The notes under the pieces are model-generated. The model did no database searches and was not told the origin of the DNA. It was given only the letters and a program-made list of their open reading frames with translations. From NCBI RefSeq assembly GCF_000827885.1, contig NZ_JTKH01000006.1, forward strand, positions 496,001-560,000: a DNA stretch of 64,000 nt. Reading direction: 5' to 3'. Below, piece after piece: positions 40,115 through 49,802 of the stretch. The first letter of the stretch is position 1, and every line of letters begins with the position of its first letter. This DNA is from Vibrio renipiscarius (GTDB taxonomy: Bacteria; Pseudomonadota; Gammaproteobacteria; Enterobacterales; Vibrionaceae). A program made the translations under genes and the position numbers.

Positions 40115-41358
40115 TGTTCTCTTCTCTTTCTCTGTTTATTGGTGGTCGTTTTAGCCGCGCAAAGCAGCGTAATAAAATGGTGTCGTTTATTTCGCTCTCT
40201 TCTACTATCGGCATTGCTGTGGGTGTCGCGGTGATCATTATTGGTCTATCGGCCATGAATGGTTTTGAGCGCGAGTTGAAAGACCGCGTTTTATCTGTGA
40301 TTCCACATGGTGAGTTTGAAGGGGTACATGGACCTATTCAACAATGGCAAACGTTAGTCAATAAAGCGGAACAACACCCAAAGATTGAAGCAACAGCGCC
40401 TTATGTGAAATTCACCGCTTTAGCCGAGCGAGGACAGCAACTTAAAGCGATTGAAGTTCGAGGGGTTGATCCAAATAAAGAATCTCAAGTCTCCAATCTC
40501 AGTCAATTTATTGATTCCGCGAGCTGGAAAGCCTTTGAAGCCGGTCAGCAGCAAGTGATTCTTGGTCAGGGCGTTGCGGATTTACTTAAGGCCAAAGTGG
40601 GGGATTACATCACATTATTGATTCCTTCTTCCGGCAGCACGAGCCAAGTGCAAACGCCGAAGCGCGTGCGCGTGAAAGTCAGCGGCTTATTGAAACTCAA
40701 CGGTCAAATTGATCATAGCCTTGCTCTTATCCCTTTGGCCGATGCGCAGAGCTATGCAAAGCTGGGGACTGGGGTCTCTGGGGTGTCAGTGCGAGTGACT
40801 GAGGTGATGGATGCCTTACCGATTATTCGTGAAGTGGGTATGACGTTAAATCAAGTGGTGTATTTGAAGAGTTGGCAGAGCAAATATGGCTATTTGTATC
40901 GCGACATTCAGTTGGTACGCACCATTATGTATTTGGTGATGGTACTGGTGATTGGCGTGGCAAGTTTCAATATTGTCTCAACCTTAATGATGGCGGTGAA
41001 AGACCGCGCGGCTGAAATTGCGATTTTACGTACCATGGGAGCAACGGATGGCTTAGTGAAGCGTATCTTTGTTTGGCAGGGGGTGTTTTCTGGTGTTTTA
41101 GGCAGTCTATTTGGTGGCATTGTCGGGGTGTTGGTGTCGTTTAATCTCACGCCTATCATCAAAGGACTGGAATCATTAATTGGTCATAAATTTTTGTCTG
41201 GCGACATTTACTTTGTCGATTTCTTACCTTCACAAGTCATGTGGAGTGATGTGTTGTTAGTCTCGGGAACCGCGATGATCTTGAGCTTATTGGCGACTTG
41301 GTATCCAGCCTCTCGTGCTAGCCAACTCAATCCTGCATCCGTATTAAGTGCGAAATAA
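40114..41358 (+). CDS. lolE: Lipoprotein-releasing system permease LolE
   Basis: Second permease of LolCDE, binding the incoming lipoprotein. 414 residues, GTG start overlapping the lolD stop (TAGTG). MFSSLSLFIGGRFSRAKQRNKMVSFISLSSTIGIAVGV resembles LolE more than LolC; SAMNGFERELKDRVLSVIPHGEFEG opens the periplasmic domain, and three C-terminal helices follow from about residue 270 (LVIGVASFNIVSTLMMAVKDRAAEIAILRTMGA). Strong terminator follows. Confidence 0.95.
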   Translation: MFSSLSLFIGGRFSRAKQRNKMVSFISLSSTIGIAVGVAVIIIGLSAMNGFERELKDRVLSVIPHGEFEGVHGPIQQWQTLVNKAEQHPKIEATAPYVKFTALAERGQQLKAIEVRGVDPNKESQVSNLSQFIDSASWKAFEAGQQQVILGQGVADLLKAKVGDYITLLIPSSGSTSQVQTPKRVRVKVSGLLKLNGQIDHSLALIPLADAQSYAKLGTGVSGVSVRVTEVMDALPIIREVGMTLNQVVYLKSWQSKYGYLYRDIQLVRTIMYLVMVLVIGVASFNIVSTLMMAVKDRAAEIAILRTMGATDGLVKRIFVWQGVFSGVLGSLFGGIVGVLVSFNLTPIIKGLESLIGHKFLSGDIYFVDFLPSQVMWSDVLLVSGTAMILSLLATWYPASRASQLNPASVLSAK

Positions 41359-41375
41359 TATTCTCTGGCGAGTAA

Positions 41376-41407
41376 TATAAAAAAAGGACCGAAAGGTCCT
41401 TTTTTTA
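41376..41407 (+). terminator. Intrinsic terminator of lolCDE
   Basis: AAAAAAAGGACC-GAAA-GGTCCTTTTTTT, a long perfect stem with a GNRA tetraloop. Confidence 0.93.
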
Positions 41408-41438
41408 TATTTAAACGATCGCGCCGTATGAAATTCTA

Positions 41439-41473
41439 TTCAAACTTCAAACTTCAAACTTCAAACTTCAAAC
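41439..41473. repeat. Heptanucleotide tandem repeat (TTCAAAC) x5
   Basis: Five exact copies of TTCAAAC in the lolE to DUF2062 spacer, followed by two related ACGGTCA-TTTAAA stretches. A simple-sequence repeat able to change copy number by slippage; it lies outside any recognised ORF. Confidence 0.95.
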
Positions 41474-41618
41474 GGTCACTTTAAAAAACGGTCATTTTAA
41501 ATTAATGACCTTTCATGACCGTGGCAAACATTCATACTCAAGCAACATACCAGTTTCTTGACGCTATGATGTTTACTTCAAATTGGTCTAAATGATTCGT
41601 TTGGCGTTGCCACTCCGT

Positions 41619-42146
41619 TTATCTTATTTTTCGAGGCAAGCGAAAGCGGCGTTTTTGCCAGCTTCGTACCACAGAGTAACGCCAAAGTCCTTTGATGCCG
41701 AAATAGCCGATCATGGCTGAGGTGACACCGCAAATCATGCAACCCAGTAAGAATGGCGGTCCAATAGTGCTCATTTGGTGAAGAATGAACTCCCATGACA
41801 GCTCAAAGTGGAACGGCTGTGGTGGGACATGCATCACCCAAGCGCCTAACTTGTAAGCGAAATAGAAAAGAACGGGCATGGTGATTGGATTGCTTATCCA
41901 AACCAGAGCGACCGACAGAGGTAAATTAACACCGCATGCGATGGCTAAGCCTGCAGACATAAGCATTTGGCTAGGAAGAGGCACAAATGCCATGAATAAT
42001 CCTACTGCAAATGCCCCTGCCGCTGAGCGGCGATTTAGGCACCATAAATTTGGGTTATAAAGTACATTGCCAAAAACTTTTAGTGCCTTTTGGCGTTTGA
42101 TCATTTCGTGATCAGGCATAAAGCGTTTTATGAATTTTCTTGGCAT
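41619..42146 (-). CDS. DUF2062 membrane protein
   Basis: 175-residue inner-membrane protein of the DUF2062 family, function unknown. The start MPRKFIKRFMPDHEMIKRQKALKVFGNVLYNPNLWCLNRRSAAGAFAVGLFMAF is typical of the family, as is VALVWISNPITMPVLFYFAYKLG. Three hydrophobic segments (about 43-72, 75-110, 135-155) and a strongly basic C-terminus. Its start codon is only eight bases from that of comEC on the other strand, so each promoter must lie inside the neighbouring gene. Adjacency to comEC and lipid A genes is conserved in Vibrio as I remember it. Confidence 0.85.
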   Translation of the reverse strand: MPRKFIKRFMPDHEMIKRQKALKVFGNVLYNPNLWCLNRRSAAGAFAVGLFMAFVPLPSQMLMSAGLAIACGVNLPLSVALVWISNPITMPVLFYFAYKLGAWVMHVPPQPFHFELSWEFILHQMSTIGPPFLLGCMICGVTSAMIGYFGIKGLWRYSVVRSWQKRRFRLPRKIR

Positions 42147-42154
42147 CGGAAATT

Positions 42155-44470
42155 ATGTCTCTCTTTCTTCATTATTGGACATTAGCGTCATTCGCTACCT
42201 TGATCATAACCTCACCGCAGTGGCCTATTATGCCGATGTGGATTTGGTCAGTTCCTTGCCTAGGTTGGCTATTGCTTAGTATCAATTGTAGAAGGCTTCG
42301 ATGGGGCAGTGGTATTGCTTTGGCACTAATTGTTATTTTAATTAGTGGCAATTTGTTGCGCCATCAATCAAACACCCTGTTTCAAGCCGGCTCGAATATT
42401 ATCATAAATGCCAAAGTTGACAGTCTTTTTAAGCCAATAAAACATGGCTTTCGCGGGGTTGCCTTAGTGAGATCAATCAATGGTGAAATATTGAACGAGA
42501 TTTCGGCGCCCAAAGTTTATTTAACGACCCCTCAGCATCTTCAGCTTGGTGATGAAATTACCGCACGAGTGACACTGAAACCGATTGTTGGGGTACTCAA
42601 CGAATTGGGGTTTGATCGTGAAAAGCAGGCAATTAGCCAAGGTATTGTTGGCGCGGCTTCCCTTAACGTTAAATCGTCATATTTCATCAAGAATCGTCCA
42701 TCGATTCGACAACTTTTGTTTAACCGGATGTTTCACGCTTCTGAATCCCTTCCTCACCAAGGGCTACTGTTGGCGCTCAGTTTTGGTGAACGTGCTTATA
42801 TTCCGCCTTCTCAATGGCGAGCGTTACAACAGAGTGGTTTAAGTCATCTCATCGCGATTTCAGGTCTGCATGTTGGGATTGCGTTTTCGGTGGGGTGGCT
42901 GATTGGTTTTTGTCTTTTGAGGTTGAGATTTCGAGCGGTTTGGTTGCCGATGATTTGTGCCGGTCTCGTCGCCTTCGGTTATTCGTGGCTCGCGGGTTTT
43001 ACGATTCCAACACAGCGCGCGTTGTGGATGGTTGGGGTGCTCATCACACTGCATTTTATTGGGATTAAAACGTCTTACCGCTTTACCTGGTTAGTTGTGG
43101 TGGCGTCATTGTTGCTGGTGCAGCCATTGGCGGCCTACGCGGCGAGTTTTTGGTTGTCGGTGACGGCGGTTGCGATCATTTTTATGTTTCTTTCATTTCG
43201 ATTGCCTCTTCGCGCGACGTGGCTTAAAGCGGTTTTAATGCAGGGGTGTTTGGTTATCTCAATGGCTTTGGTCGTTGCCTGGTTATATCAAGGGGCCAGT
43301 GCTCACAGTCTTTTATACAACTTGGTGTTTGTCCCATGGTTTAGCCTGATTATTATCCCGTTGTTGCTCGTCGCGCTTGTTTTGAATGTTTTTTCCGCCT
43401 CTCTTAGTTTGTGGTTATTTGAGCTTGTCGATCGGTTATTGGTGCCTGTCAGTGGCGCATTGCTGTGGAGTGATTGGCTATGGTTCGATTTGTCTAAATC
43501 TTCTGTTCTATGGCTTGCGATGGGATGCACCTCATTACTGCTGTCTGTACTGATCCAAAAAAGAACGCTTGCCATTATTTTGTTGAGTCTCACGCTCATG
43601 TTTGCGCTTCGACGGGATGAGCCCGATTGGCAAATGGATATACTCGACGTTGGTCATGGCCTCGCGGTGGTGATCAAAAAGAATGGGCATGTTTTGCTCT
43701 ACGATACTGGTGCTGCATGGCAGCGCCGCGAATTGCGCCGATCGGCGTCTGCATCAAACGCAGAGGTGCCAGCAGAAGAGCATCAACTAAAAGGCAGTTA
43801 TGCCCAGCAAGTGATTATTCCTCTATTGCTTGCGAGAGGGCATCGCGTAGATGGTGTGATCATTAGCCATTTTGATAATGACCATTCTGGTGGGCTTGAG
43901 TCAATATTGGATCGATGGCCTGAGGCCAAAGTGTGGTCAAGTCAGCGTCCGGAAACATCCGACGTCTTACATCAAGCGTGTGTGGCTGGGCAGCATTGGC
44001 AATGGCAAGGGCTCAATATTGAGGTACTTTGGCCACCCAAGTTGACCTCACGTGCTTATAACCCACATTCGTGTGTTGTACGCCTGCACGATGAATTTGG
44101 GCATTCGGTGTTATTGACGGGAGATATTGAAGCCGTGGCCGAGTGGATGCTATTGCGGAGCGACCGTCTTCTGGCCAGTGATCTCCTTGTCGTTCCTCAT
44201 CATGGCAGCAAAACCTCCTCGTCTTCCCAATTCATTGCAAGGGTCAATCCACAGATCGCCATTGTTTCTAGTGCCTATCAAGGACGCTGGCAACTGCCAA
44301 ATTCAGCGGTAAAAGCACGCTATATTGAGGCGGGAGCAAAGTGGCTTGATACGGGGATGTCCGGCCAAATAACGTTCCATTATCGAGGGGAAATTCGTCA
44401 ACTAACCACAATGCGTTCAAGCAAAGGACGGGCTTGGTATAGGCAGATGCTGCGTAAGCGAGTAGAATAG
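42155..44470 (+). CDS. comEC: DNA internalisation protein ComEC/Rec2
   Basis: Inner-membrane channel that brings single-stranded DNA into the cytoplasm during natural transformation. 771 residues from the ATG with a weak GGA site; the TTG at 42140 lies inside the divergent gene. An N-terminal DUF4131 region with membrane helices and an OB-like domain (DEITARVTLKPIVG), the Competence domain with many helices (about 215-480; GLSHLIAISGLHVGIAFSVGW), and a C-terminal metallo-beta-lactamase-like nuclease domain (MDILDVGHGLAVVIKK, ISHFDNDHSGGLESIL, LLTGDIE, VPHHGSKTSSS) with its metal ligands intact. Followed by msbA 32 bases on. Confidence 0.95.
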   Translation: MSLFLHYWTLASFATLIITSPQWPIMPMWIWSVPCLGWLLLSINCRRLRWGSGIALALIVILISGNLLRHQSNTLFQAGSNIIINAKVDSLFKPIKHGFRGVALVRSINGEILNEISAPKVYLTTPQHLQLGDEITARVTLKPIVGVLNELGFDREKQAISQGIVGAASLNVKSSYFIKNRPSIRQLLFNRMFHASESLPHQGLLLALSFGERAYIPPSQWRALQQSGLSHLIAISGLHVGIAFSVGWLIGFCLLRLRFRAVWLPMICAGLVAFGYSWLAGFTIPTQRALWMVGVLITLHFIGIKTSYRFTWLVVVASLLLVQPLAAYAASFWLSVTAVAIIFMFLSFRLPLRATWLKAVLMQGCLVISMALVVAWLYQGASAHSLLYNLVFVPWFSLIIIPLLLVALVLNVFSASLSLWLFELVDRLLVPVSGALLWSDWLWFDLSKSSVLWLAMGCTSLLLSVLIQKRTLAIILLSLTLMFALRRDEPDWQMDILDVGHGLAVVIKKNGHVLLYDTGAAWQRRELRRSASASNAEVPAEEHQLKGSYAQQVIIPLLLARGHRVDGVIISHFDNDHSGGLESILDRWPEAKVWSSQRPETSDVLHQACVAGQHWQWQGLNIEVLWPPKLTSRAYNPHSCVVRLHDEFGHSVLLTGDIEAVAEWMLLRSDRLLASDLLVVPHHGSKTSSSSQFIARVNPQIAIVSSAYQGRWQLPNSAVKARYIEAGAKWLDTGMSGQITFHYRGEIRQLTTMRSSKGRAWYRQMLRKRVE

Positions 44471-44502
44471 AAGGATTATTGTAAAAAGAATAAAGCAATT
44501 CT

Positions 44503-46254
44503 ATGTCTCTAGATAAAGATGAAACAACTTGGCAAACCTTCCAGCGTTTGTGGGCGTATATCCGCTTATACAAATTAGGTTTAACGGCCGCAGTGATTGC
44601 CCTCATCATTAACGCCATTGCTGATACCTATATGGTATCGCTGCTTAAGCCTCTTCTTGATGAAGGTTTTGGTAATGCAGAATCTGATTTCCTTAAAATA
44701 TTACCTTTCATTATCTTCGGCATGATGATTATCCGCGGTTTGAGTGGATTCGTTTCGACGTACTGCTTGAGCTGGGTGTCTGGCAACGTGGTGATGGAAA
44801 TGCGTCGTTCCATCTTTAGCCAGTTTATGCATATGCCGGTTTCCTATTTTGATAAAGAGTCAACGGGCGGTCTACTGTCTCGTATTACATACGATTCTGA
44901 ACAGGTAGCGGGTGCAACGAGCCGTGCGTTAGTGAGCATTGTTCGCGAAGGCGCTAGCATTATCGGTTTATTGACACTGATGTTTTGGAACAGTTGGGAG
45001 CTTTCCCTGGTTCTTATCGTGGTGGCGCCAGTGGTTGCTTGGGCGATTGGCTTCGTGTCTAAGCGCTTTAGAAAAGTGTCTAAAAACATGCAAGACACCA
45101 TGGGTCATGTGACATCTTCTGCTGAGCAAATGCTGAAAGGCCACAAAGTGGTATTGAGCTACGGCGGCCAAGAAGTGGAGCGTGAACGCTTTGATGTTGT
45201 GAGCAACAGAATGCGTCAACAGTCGATGAAATTGGTTTCGGCGCAAGCGGTCGCGAACCCTGTGATTCAGCTGATTGCATCGGTTGCCCTAGTGACCGTA
45301 CTTTTCTTGGCGAGTGTTGATTCGATTCGTGACACGTTAACTCCAGGTACGTTTACCGTGGTGTTTTCGGCGATGTTCGGTCTAATGCGTCCTTTGAAAG
45401 CGTTGACTAACGTGACTTCTGATTTCCAACGCGGTATGGCGGCAAGCCAAACCTTGTTTGCGCTGATCGATCTGGATACAGAGCAAGATAACGGTAAGTT
45501 TGAAACGAAAAATGTACAGGGTGACGTTGCGGTTAAAGACGTAACATTCACTTATGCTGACAAAGAAAAGCCTGCACTGTCTAATGTGTCATTTACCATC
45601 CCTCAAGGCAAAACTGTCGCACTTGTTGGCCGTTCTGGTTCGGGTAAAAGTACGATTGCGAGCTTGTTTAACCGTTTCTACGACGTGGATTCAGGTTCAA
45701 TCTCGCTCGATAACCATGACGTACGTGATTACACGCTTAAGAATCTTCGTAGCCACTTTGCATTGGTTTCTCAGAACGTACACCTTTTCAACGATACCAT
45801 CGCGAATAACATCGCTTATGCGGCCACAGAGAAGTACACACGTGAGCAAATTGAGCATGCAGCGCGTCTCGCTCATGCGATGGATTTCATCGATAAGATG
45901 CCCGATGGCCTAGACACCGTTATCGGTGAAAACGGTGCGAGTTTGTCTGGTGGTCAACGTCAGCGTATTGCGATTGCTCGTGCGTTGCTGCGTGATGCGC
46001 CGGTACTGATTCTTGATGAGGCGACTTCTGCGCTGGATACTGAATCTGAAAAAGCGATTCAAGCCGCGCTGGATGAACTTCAAAAAGACAAAACGGTATT
46101 GGTGATTGCACACCGCTTGTCAACCATCGAAAAAGCCGACCAAATTTTGGTGGTTGATGAAGGTGAGATTGTTGAGCGAGGCAGTCATCAAGAGCTTATT
46201 GCTCTGCAAGATGGCGCTTATTCACAACTGCATCGTATTCAATTTGGTGGTTAA
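44503..46254 (+). CDS. msbA: Lipid A export ATP-binding/permease MsbA
   Basis: Homodimeric ABC exporter that flips core-lipid A across the inner membrane. 583 residues: six helices in residues 1-325, with coupling helices around the [19 protein letters not shown] segment, then the nucleotide-binding domain with Walker [21 protein letters not shown] (about 375), signature [16 protein letters not shown], Walker [13 protein letters not shown] and switch AHRLST. Gene order msbA-lpxK-ycaR-kdsB is the conserved lipid A/Kdo cluster; spacing to lpxK is three bases. Confidence 0.97.
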   Translation: MSLDKDETTWQTFQRLWAYIRLYKLGLTAAVIALIINAIADTYMVSLLKPLLDEGFGNAESDFLKILPFIIFGMMIIRGLSGFVSTYCLSWVSGNVVMEMRRSIFSQFMHMPVSYFDKESTGGLLSRITYDSEQVAGATSRALVSIVREGASIIGLLTLMFWNSWELSLVLIVVAPVVAWAIGFVSKRFRKVSKNMQDTMGHVTSSAEQMLKGHKVVLSYGGQEVERERFDVVSNRMRQQSMKLVSAQAVANPVIQLIASVALVTVLFLASVDSIRDTLTPGTFTVVFSAMFGLMRPLKALTNVTSDFQRGMAASQTLFALIDLDTEQDNGKFETKNVQGDVAVKDVTFTYADKEKPALSNVSFTIPQGKTVALVGRSGSGKSTIASLFNRFYDVDSGSISLDNHDVRDYTLKNLRSHFALVSQNVHLFNDTIANNIAYAATEKYTREQIEHAARLAHAMDFIDKMPDGLDTVIGENGASLSGGQRQRIAIARALLRDAPVLILDEATSALDTESEKAIQAALDELQKDKTVLVIAHRLSTIEKADQILVVDEGEIVERGSHQELIALQDGAYSQLHRIQFGG

Positions 46255-46257
46255 GCT

Positions 46258-47265
46258 GTGATTGAAAAGCTTTGGTTTGAGAATCATCCCATTAAGTATT
46301 TACTGTGGCCACTTTTGTGGCCGCTGAGTCAACTTTTTGGTCTGATCAGCCGCTCACGTCGTGATGCCTACCAAGCGGGCAAAAAAGAGGCTTATCGCTC
46401 ACCCGTTCCTGTGATTATCGTCGGGAACATTACCGCGGGTGGTAACGGCAAAACACCCATGGTGATTTGGCTGGTGGAAAAACTGCAAGCGCTCGGATAT
46501 ACACCGGGAGTCGTGTCTCGCGGCTATGGTGCAAAAGCGCCGAGCTATCCGCTCATAGTTGGCGCGCAAACGTCGACTGCGCATTGTGGCGATGAACCCA
46601 AGTTGATTTTCAAACGCACTCAAGCCCCTGTTGCCGTCGATCCTGTCCGCTCAAATGCCGTCAAAGCACTGCTGCCGCTGGGGGTTGATATCATCATTAC
46701 CGATGATGGTTTACAGCACTATGCGCTGGCGCGAGACATTGAGTTTGCAGTGGTGGATGGTAAACGACGTTTTGGCAACCAACAGTTGCTGCCATTAGGC
46801 CCACTGCGTGAACGTGTTGAACGTTTGGATGAGGTGGACTTTATCATTACTAATGGTGGTCAAGCTGAATCTGGCGAAGCGGCGATGACGCTTGCTCCAA
46901 ACTTAGCCGTGAATATGAAGACGGGTGAGCGTGTTCCTGTTGGCCAACTTAAGCGCTTGGTCGCGATGGCAGGCATTGGCCACCCACCAAGGTTTTTCCA
47001 CACGCTTGAAAAATTAGGCGCAGATCTTCATGTTTGCCAAGGGTTTGCGGATCATCAAAATTTCCAAACATCACAGCTGCTAGAACTGGCCTCTCGTGGT
47101 GCACATCTTATAATGACTGAAAAGGATGCGGTAAAATGTGCCGAAGATGCGCAAGATAACTGGTGGTATTTACCGGTTTCTGCGATGTTTTCTCAACATG
47201 ATGAACAACGCATTTTAGAACGAATTAACCAAATTAAGGAACAGTATGGATCACCGTCTGCTTGA
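46258..47265 (+). CDS. lpxK: Tetraacyldisaccharide 4'-kinase
   Basis: Phosphorylates the 4' position of the lipid A disaccharide to make lipid IVA. 335 residues, GTG start three bases after msbA. An N-terminal membrane helix (about 10-28) is followed by the P-loop [18 protein letters not shown] (about 57-74), [19 protein letters not shown], and [29 protein letters not shown], all family hallmarks. The last 20 bases overlap the start of the Trm112-like gene. Confidence 0.97.
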   Translation: MIEKLWFENHPIKYLLWPLLWPLSQLFGLISRSRRDAYQAGKKEAYRSPVPVIIVGNITAGGNGKTPMVIWLVEKLQALGYTPGVVSRGYGAKAPSYPLIVGAQTSTAHCGDEPKLIFKRTQAPVAVDPVRSNAVKALLPLGVDIIITDDGLQHYALARDIEFAVVDGKRRFGNQQLLPLGPLRERVERLDEVDFIITNGGQAESGEAAMTLAPNLAVNMKTGERVPVGQLKRLVAMAGIGHPPRFFHTLEKLGADLHVCQGFADHQNFQTSQLLELASRGAHLIMTEKDAVKCAEDAQDNWWYLPVSAMFSQHDEQRILERINQIKEQYGSPSA

Positions 47266-47425
47266 AATCGTTGCGTGCCCTGTGTGCAAAAGCAAACTGA
47301 CTTATGATAAAGATAAACAAGAGTTGATTTGTAAAGCTGATCGCCTTGCTTACCCAATTAAAGATGGTATCCCTATGTTATTAGAGCCAGAAGCGCGCTC
47401 TATAAGCATGGACGAGGGTCGATAA
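47246..47425 (+). CDS. ycaR: Trm112-like protein YcaR
   Basis: Small 59-residue protein of the Trm112/YcaR (UPF0434) family. It begins [20 protein letters not shown], with a Cys-x-x-Cys, and ends in the conserved block [19 protein letters not shown]; the second zinc pair is reduced to one Cys ([10 protein letters not shown]), as in other bacterial members. It overlaps lpxK by 20 bases and shares one base with kdsB (TAATG), placing it firmly in the operon. The role of the bacterial form is unclear. Confidence 0.93.
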   Translation: MDHRLLEIVACPVCKSKLTYDKDKQELICKADRLAYPIKDGIPMLLEPEARSISMDEGR

Positions 47426-48171
47426 TGTCATTTACGGTTGTTATCCCTGCGCGTTATCAATCTACCCGTCTGCCAGGGAAACCTTTAGCAGACATCGGTG
47501 GTAAGCCGATGATCCAATGGGTATATGAACAAGCTAAGCAAGCGGGCGCAGATCAAGTGATTATTGCGACTGATGATGAACGAGTGGAGCAGGTAGCAAA
47601 AGCGTTTGGCGCTCAAGTTTGCATGACATCACCGAATCATGAGTCGGGTACAGAGCGTTTAGCGGAAGTGGTTAAGCTGATGAATATCGCTGATGATCAT
47701 ATCATCGTGAACGTTCAAGGTGATGAACCGCTAATCCCGCCATCAATCATTGCTCAGGTGGCAGAAAATTTGGCGAATAGCCATGCCCCAATGTCGACCC
47801 TTGCTGTTGAAATTAGCGATGAAGCAGAAGTCTTTAACCCAAATGCGGTTAAAGTTCTGACGGATAAAGATGGCTATGCGATGTATTTTAGTCGTGCGTC
47901 TATCCCTTGGGATCGTGATAACTTTGCGAATAAAACCATTGCTCAGCCTTTGCTGCGCCACATCGGTATCTATGCGTATCGCGCTGGTTTCATTAATACC
48001 TACATCAATTGGGAACCAAGCGCTCTCGAAAAAATTGAATGTCTAGAGCAACTGCGCGTGCTTTGGTATGGTGAAAAAATTCACGTTGCGGTTGCGAAAG
48101 AAGCGCCAGCGGCGGGCGTGGATACGCCAGAAGATCTTGAAGCTGTTCGCCAAATTGTCGCGAATCGCTAA
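47425..48171 (+). CDS. kdsB: CMP-Kdo synthetase
   Basis: Activates Kdo as CMP-Kdo for transfer to lipid A. 248 residues, as E. coli. Nucleotide-binding start [37 protein letters not shown], then [26 protein letters not shown] (metal Asp), and [26 protein letters not shown]. Last gene of the msbA-lpxK-ycaR-kdsB operon; a strong terminator follows. Confidence 0.97.
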   Translation: MSFTVVIPARYQSTRLPGKPLADIGGKPMIQWVYEQAKQAGADQVIIATDDERVEQVAKAFGAQVCMTSPNHESGTERLAEVVKLMNIADDHIIVNVQGDEPLIPPSIIAQVAENLANSHAPMSTLAVEISDEAEVFNPNAVKVLTDKDGYAMYFSRASIPWDRDNFANKTIAQPLLRHIGIYAYRAGFINTYINWEPSALEKIECLEQLRVLWYGEKIHVAVAKEAPAAGVDTPEDLEAVRQIVANR

Positions 48172-48197
48172 CGATCGTTAATCAGGTCCAAAAAGAC

Positions 48198-48226
48198 AAA
48201 AGGGGCTCGCTTGAGCCCCTTTTTTG
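48198..48226. terminator. Bidirectional terminator between kdsB and spoVR
   Basis: AAAAGGGGCTC-GCTT-GAGCCCCTTTTTT; spoVR ends 23 bases further on the other strand. Confidence 0.9.
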
Positions 48227-48248
48227 CGAGTTACGCCGTTAAGCCATG

Positions 48249-49793
48249 TTAGATACTTGAATCATAGTTACTGCGCTGTGGGCAAGAACCAATGATTTCT
48301 CTTCGACCAGTCTCTTTCAGCTCCTCTAGAATGACATCAAACCCCCACAGACGATAAAGATGCTTTAGCACTTCATTCGCGCTGTCGTGAAGGGGAACGC
48401 GATCATGTGGCACATATTGCAGTGTCATGGAACGATCACCGCGTACATCCACATTGAACACTTGAATATTCGGCTCTAGATTACTCAGGTTATATTGAGC
48501 CGCGAGTTTTTCTCGGATAGCTCGATAGCCGCTATCATCGTGAATATTACTAATCTCAATATAATTTTTACGATCATCGTCGACGATCGAAAAGAGTTTA
48601 AAGTCACGAATTAACTTCGGTGATAAGTACTGGCTAATGAAGCTCTCATCTTTGAAATTGTGCATCGCAAAGTGCACCGCATCTAACCAGTCACTGCCTG
48701 CTAAATCCGGGAACCACTCTTTGTCCTCATCGGTCGGCTCTTCACAAATTCGACGAATATCGCGGAACATAGCAAACCCAAGCGCATACGGGTTGATACC
48801 GCTGAAGTAAGGACTGTTATAGGCCGGTTGAGCCACGACGCTGGTGTGGCTGTGTAAGAACTCTAGGATAAAGCGCTCTGATACCACACCCTCATCGTAC
48901 ATGTGGTTCAAAATGGTGTAATGCCAAAAGGTTGCCCAGCCTTCATTCATCACTTGTGTTTGTTTTTGTGGGTAAAAGTATTGGCTGACCTTACGGACAA
49001 TACGGACGATTTCACGTTGCCAAGGTTCTAATAATGGCGCGTGTTTTTCTATGAAATACAGAATGTTTTCTTGAGGTTCAGACGGGAAACGAACCTTACT
49101 GTCTTCTTCTTTGTGTGTTGACTTTGGTACGGTGCGCCAAAGGTCATTCACTTGCGATTGCAAATACGCTTCGCGCTCTTCTTGGCGTGAAGTCTCCTCC
49201 GCAATCGATATTTTTTCTGGGCGCTTATAACGATCCACACCATAGTTCATCAATGCGTGACACGAATCCAGAAGGTCTTCGACTTCGGTGACCCCATATT
49301 TTTCTTCACATTCGGCGATGTATTTTTTAGCAAATAGCAGGTAATCAATAATCGACCCGGCATCGGTCCAGGTTTGGAACAGATAATTACCTTTAAAAAA
49401 TGAGTTATGCCCGTAACAAGCATGCGCCATAACCAGTGCTTGCATCGTGACGGTGTTTTCTTCCATCAGATAAGCAATACATGGATTTGAATTGATGACG
49501 ATCTCGTAGGCAAGCCCCATTTGACCGTGCTTATAGCCTTGCTCTGTCTGAATAAACTTCTTACCAAACGACCAATGATTATAATTGATTGGCATACCGA
49601 TACTTGAGTAGGCATCCATCATTTGTTCAGACGTAATGACTTCAATTTGATTGGGATAAGTATCCAGGCGGTAATGCTCTGCGACCCGCTTAATCTCTAC
49701 GTGATAACGCTCAAGAAGGTTAAAAGTCCAATCTGGTCCGTCAGGCAGTAGTTTGCTGTTTTTCTTAGTCGGCTGCTTTGTCGTTGTTGTCAT
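48249..49793 (-). CDS. SpoVR family protein
   Basis: 514-residue cytoplasmic protein of the SpoVR/YcgB family; biochemical function unknown. Family blocks are GPDWTFNLLERYHVEIKRVAEHY near the start, MGLAYEIVINSNPCIAYLMEENTVTMQALVMAHACYGHNSFFKGNY, MNEGWATFWHYTILNHMYDEG and NPYALGFAMFRDIRRICEEPTDED. The HACYGHNSFF and NEGWATFWHY blocks contain His/Glu pairs reminiscent of metal sites. Third gene of the prkA-yeaH-spoVR operon, nine bases after yeaH; the trio is stress- and stationary-phase-linked in enterobacteria. Confidence 0.94.
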   Translation of the reverse strand: MTTTTKQPTKKNSKLLPDGPDWTFNLLERYHVEIKRVAEHYRLDTYPNQIEVITSEQMMDAYSSIGMPINYNHWSFGKKFIQTEQGYKHGQMGLAYEIVINSNPCIAYLMEENTVTMQALVMAHACYGHNSFFKGNYLFQTWTDAGSIIDYLLFAKKYIAECEEKYGVTEVEDLLDSCHALMNYGVDRYKRPEKISIAEETSRQEEREAYLQSQVNDLWRTVPKSTHKEEDSKVRFPSEPQENILYFIEKHAPLLEPWQREIVRIVRKVSQYFYPQKQTQVMNEGWATFWHYTILNHMYDEGVVSERFILEFLHSHTSVVAQPAYNSPYFSGINPYALGFAMFRDIRRICEEPTDEDKEWFPDLAGSDWLDAVHFAMHNFKDESFISQYLSPKLIRDFKLFSIVDDDRKNYIEISNIHDDSGYRAIREKLAAQYNLSNLEPNIQVFNVDVRGDRSMTLQYVPHDRVPLHDSANEVLKHLYRLWGFDVILEELKETGRREIIGSCPQRSNYDSSI

Positions 49794-49802
49794 GGTGCCT
49801 CC

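Noticed and set aside
41439..41473. Heptamer repeat read as a CRISPR or attachment site
   Set aside because: Units are contiguous seven-base copies without spacers, and no integrase or tRNA is nearby.
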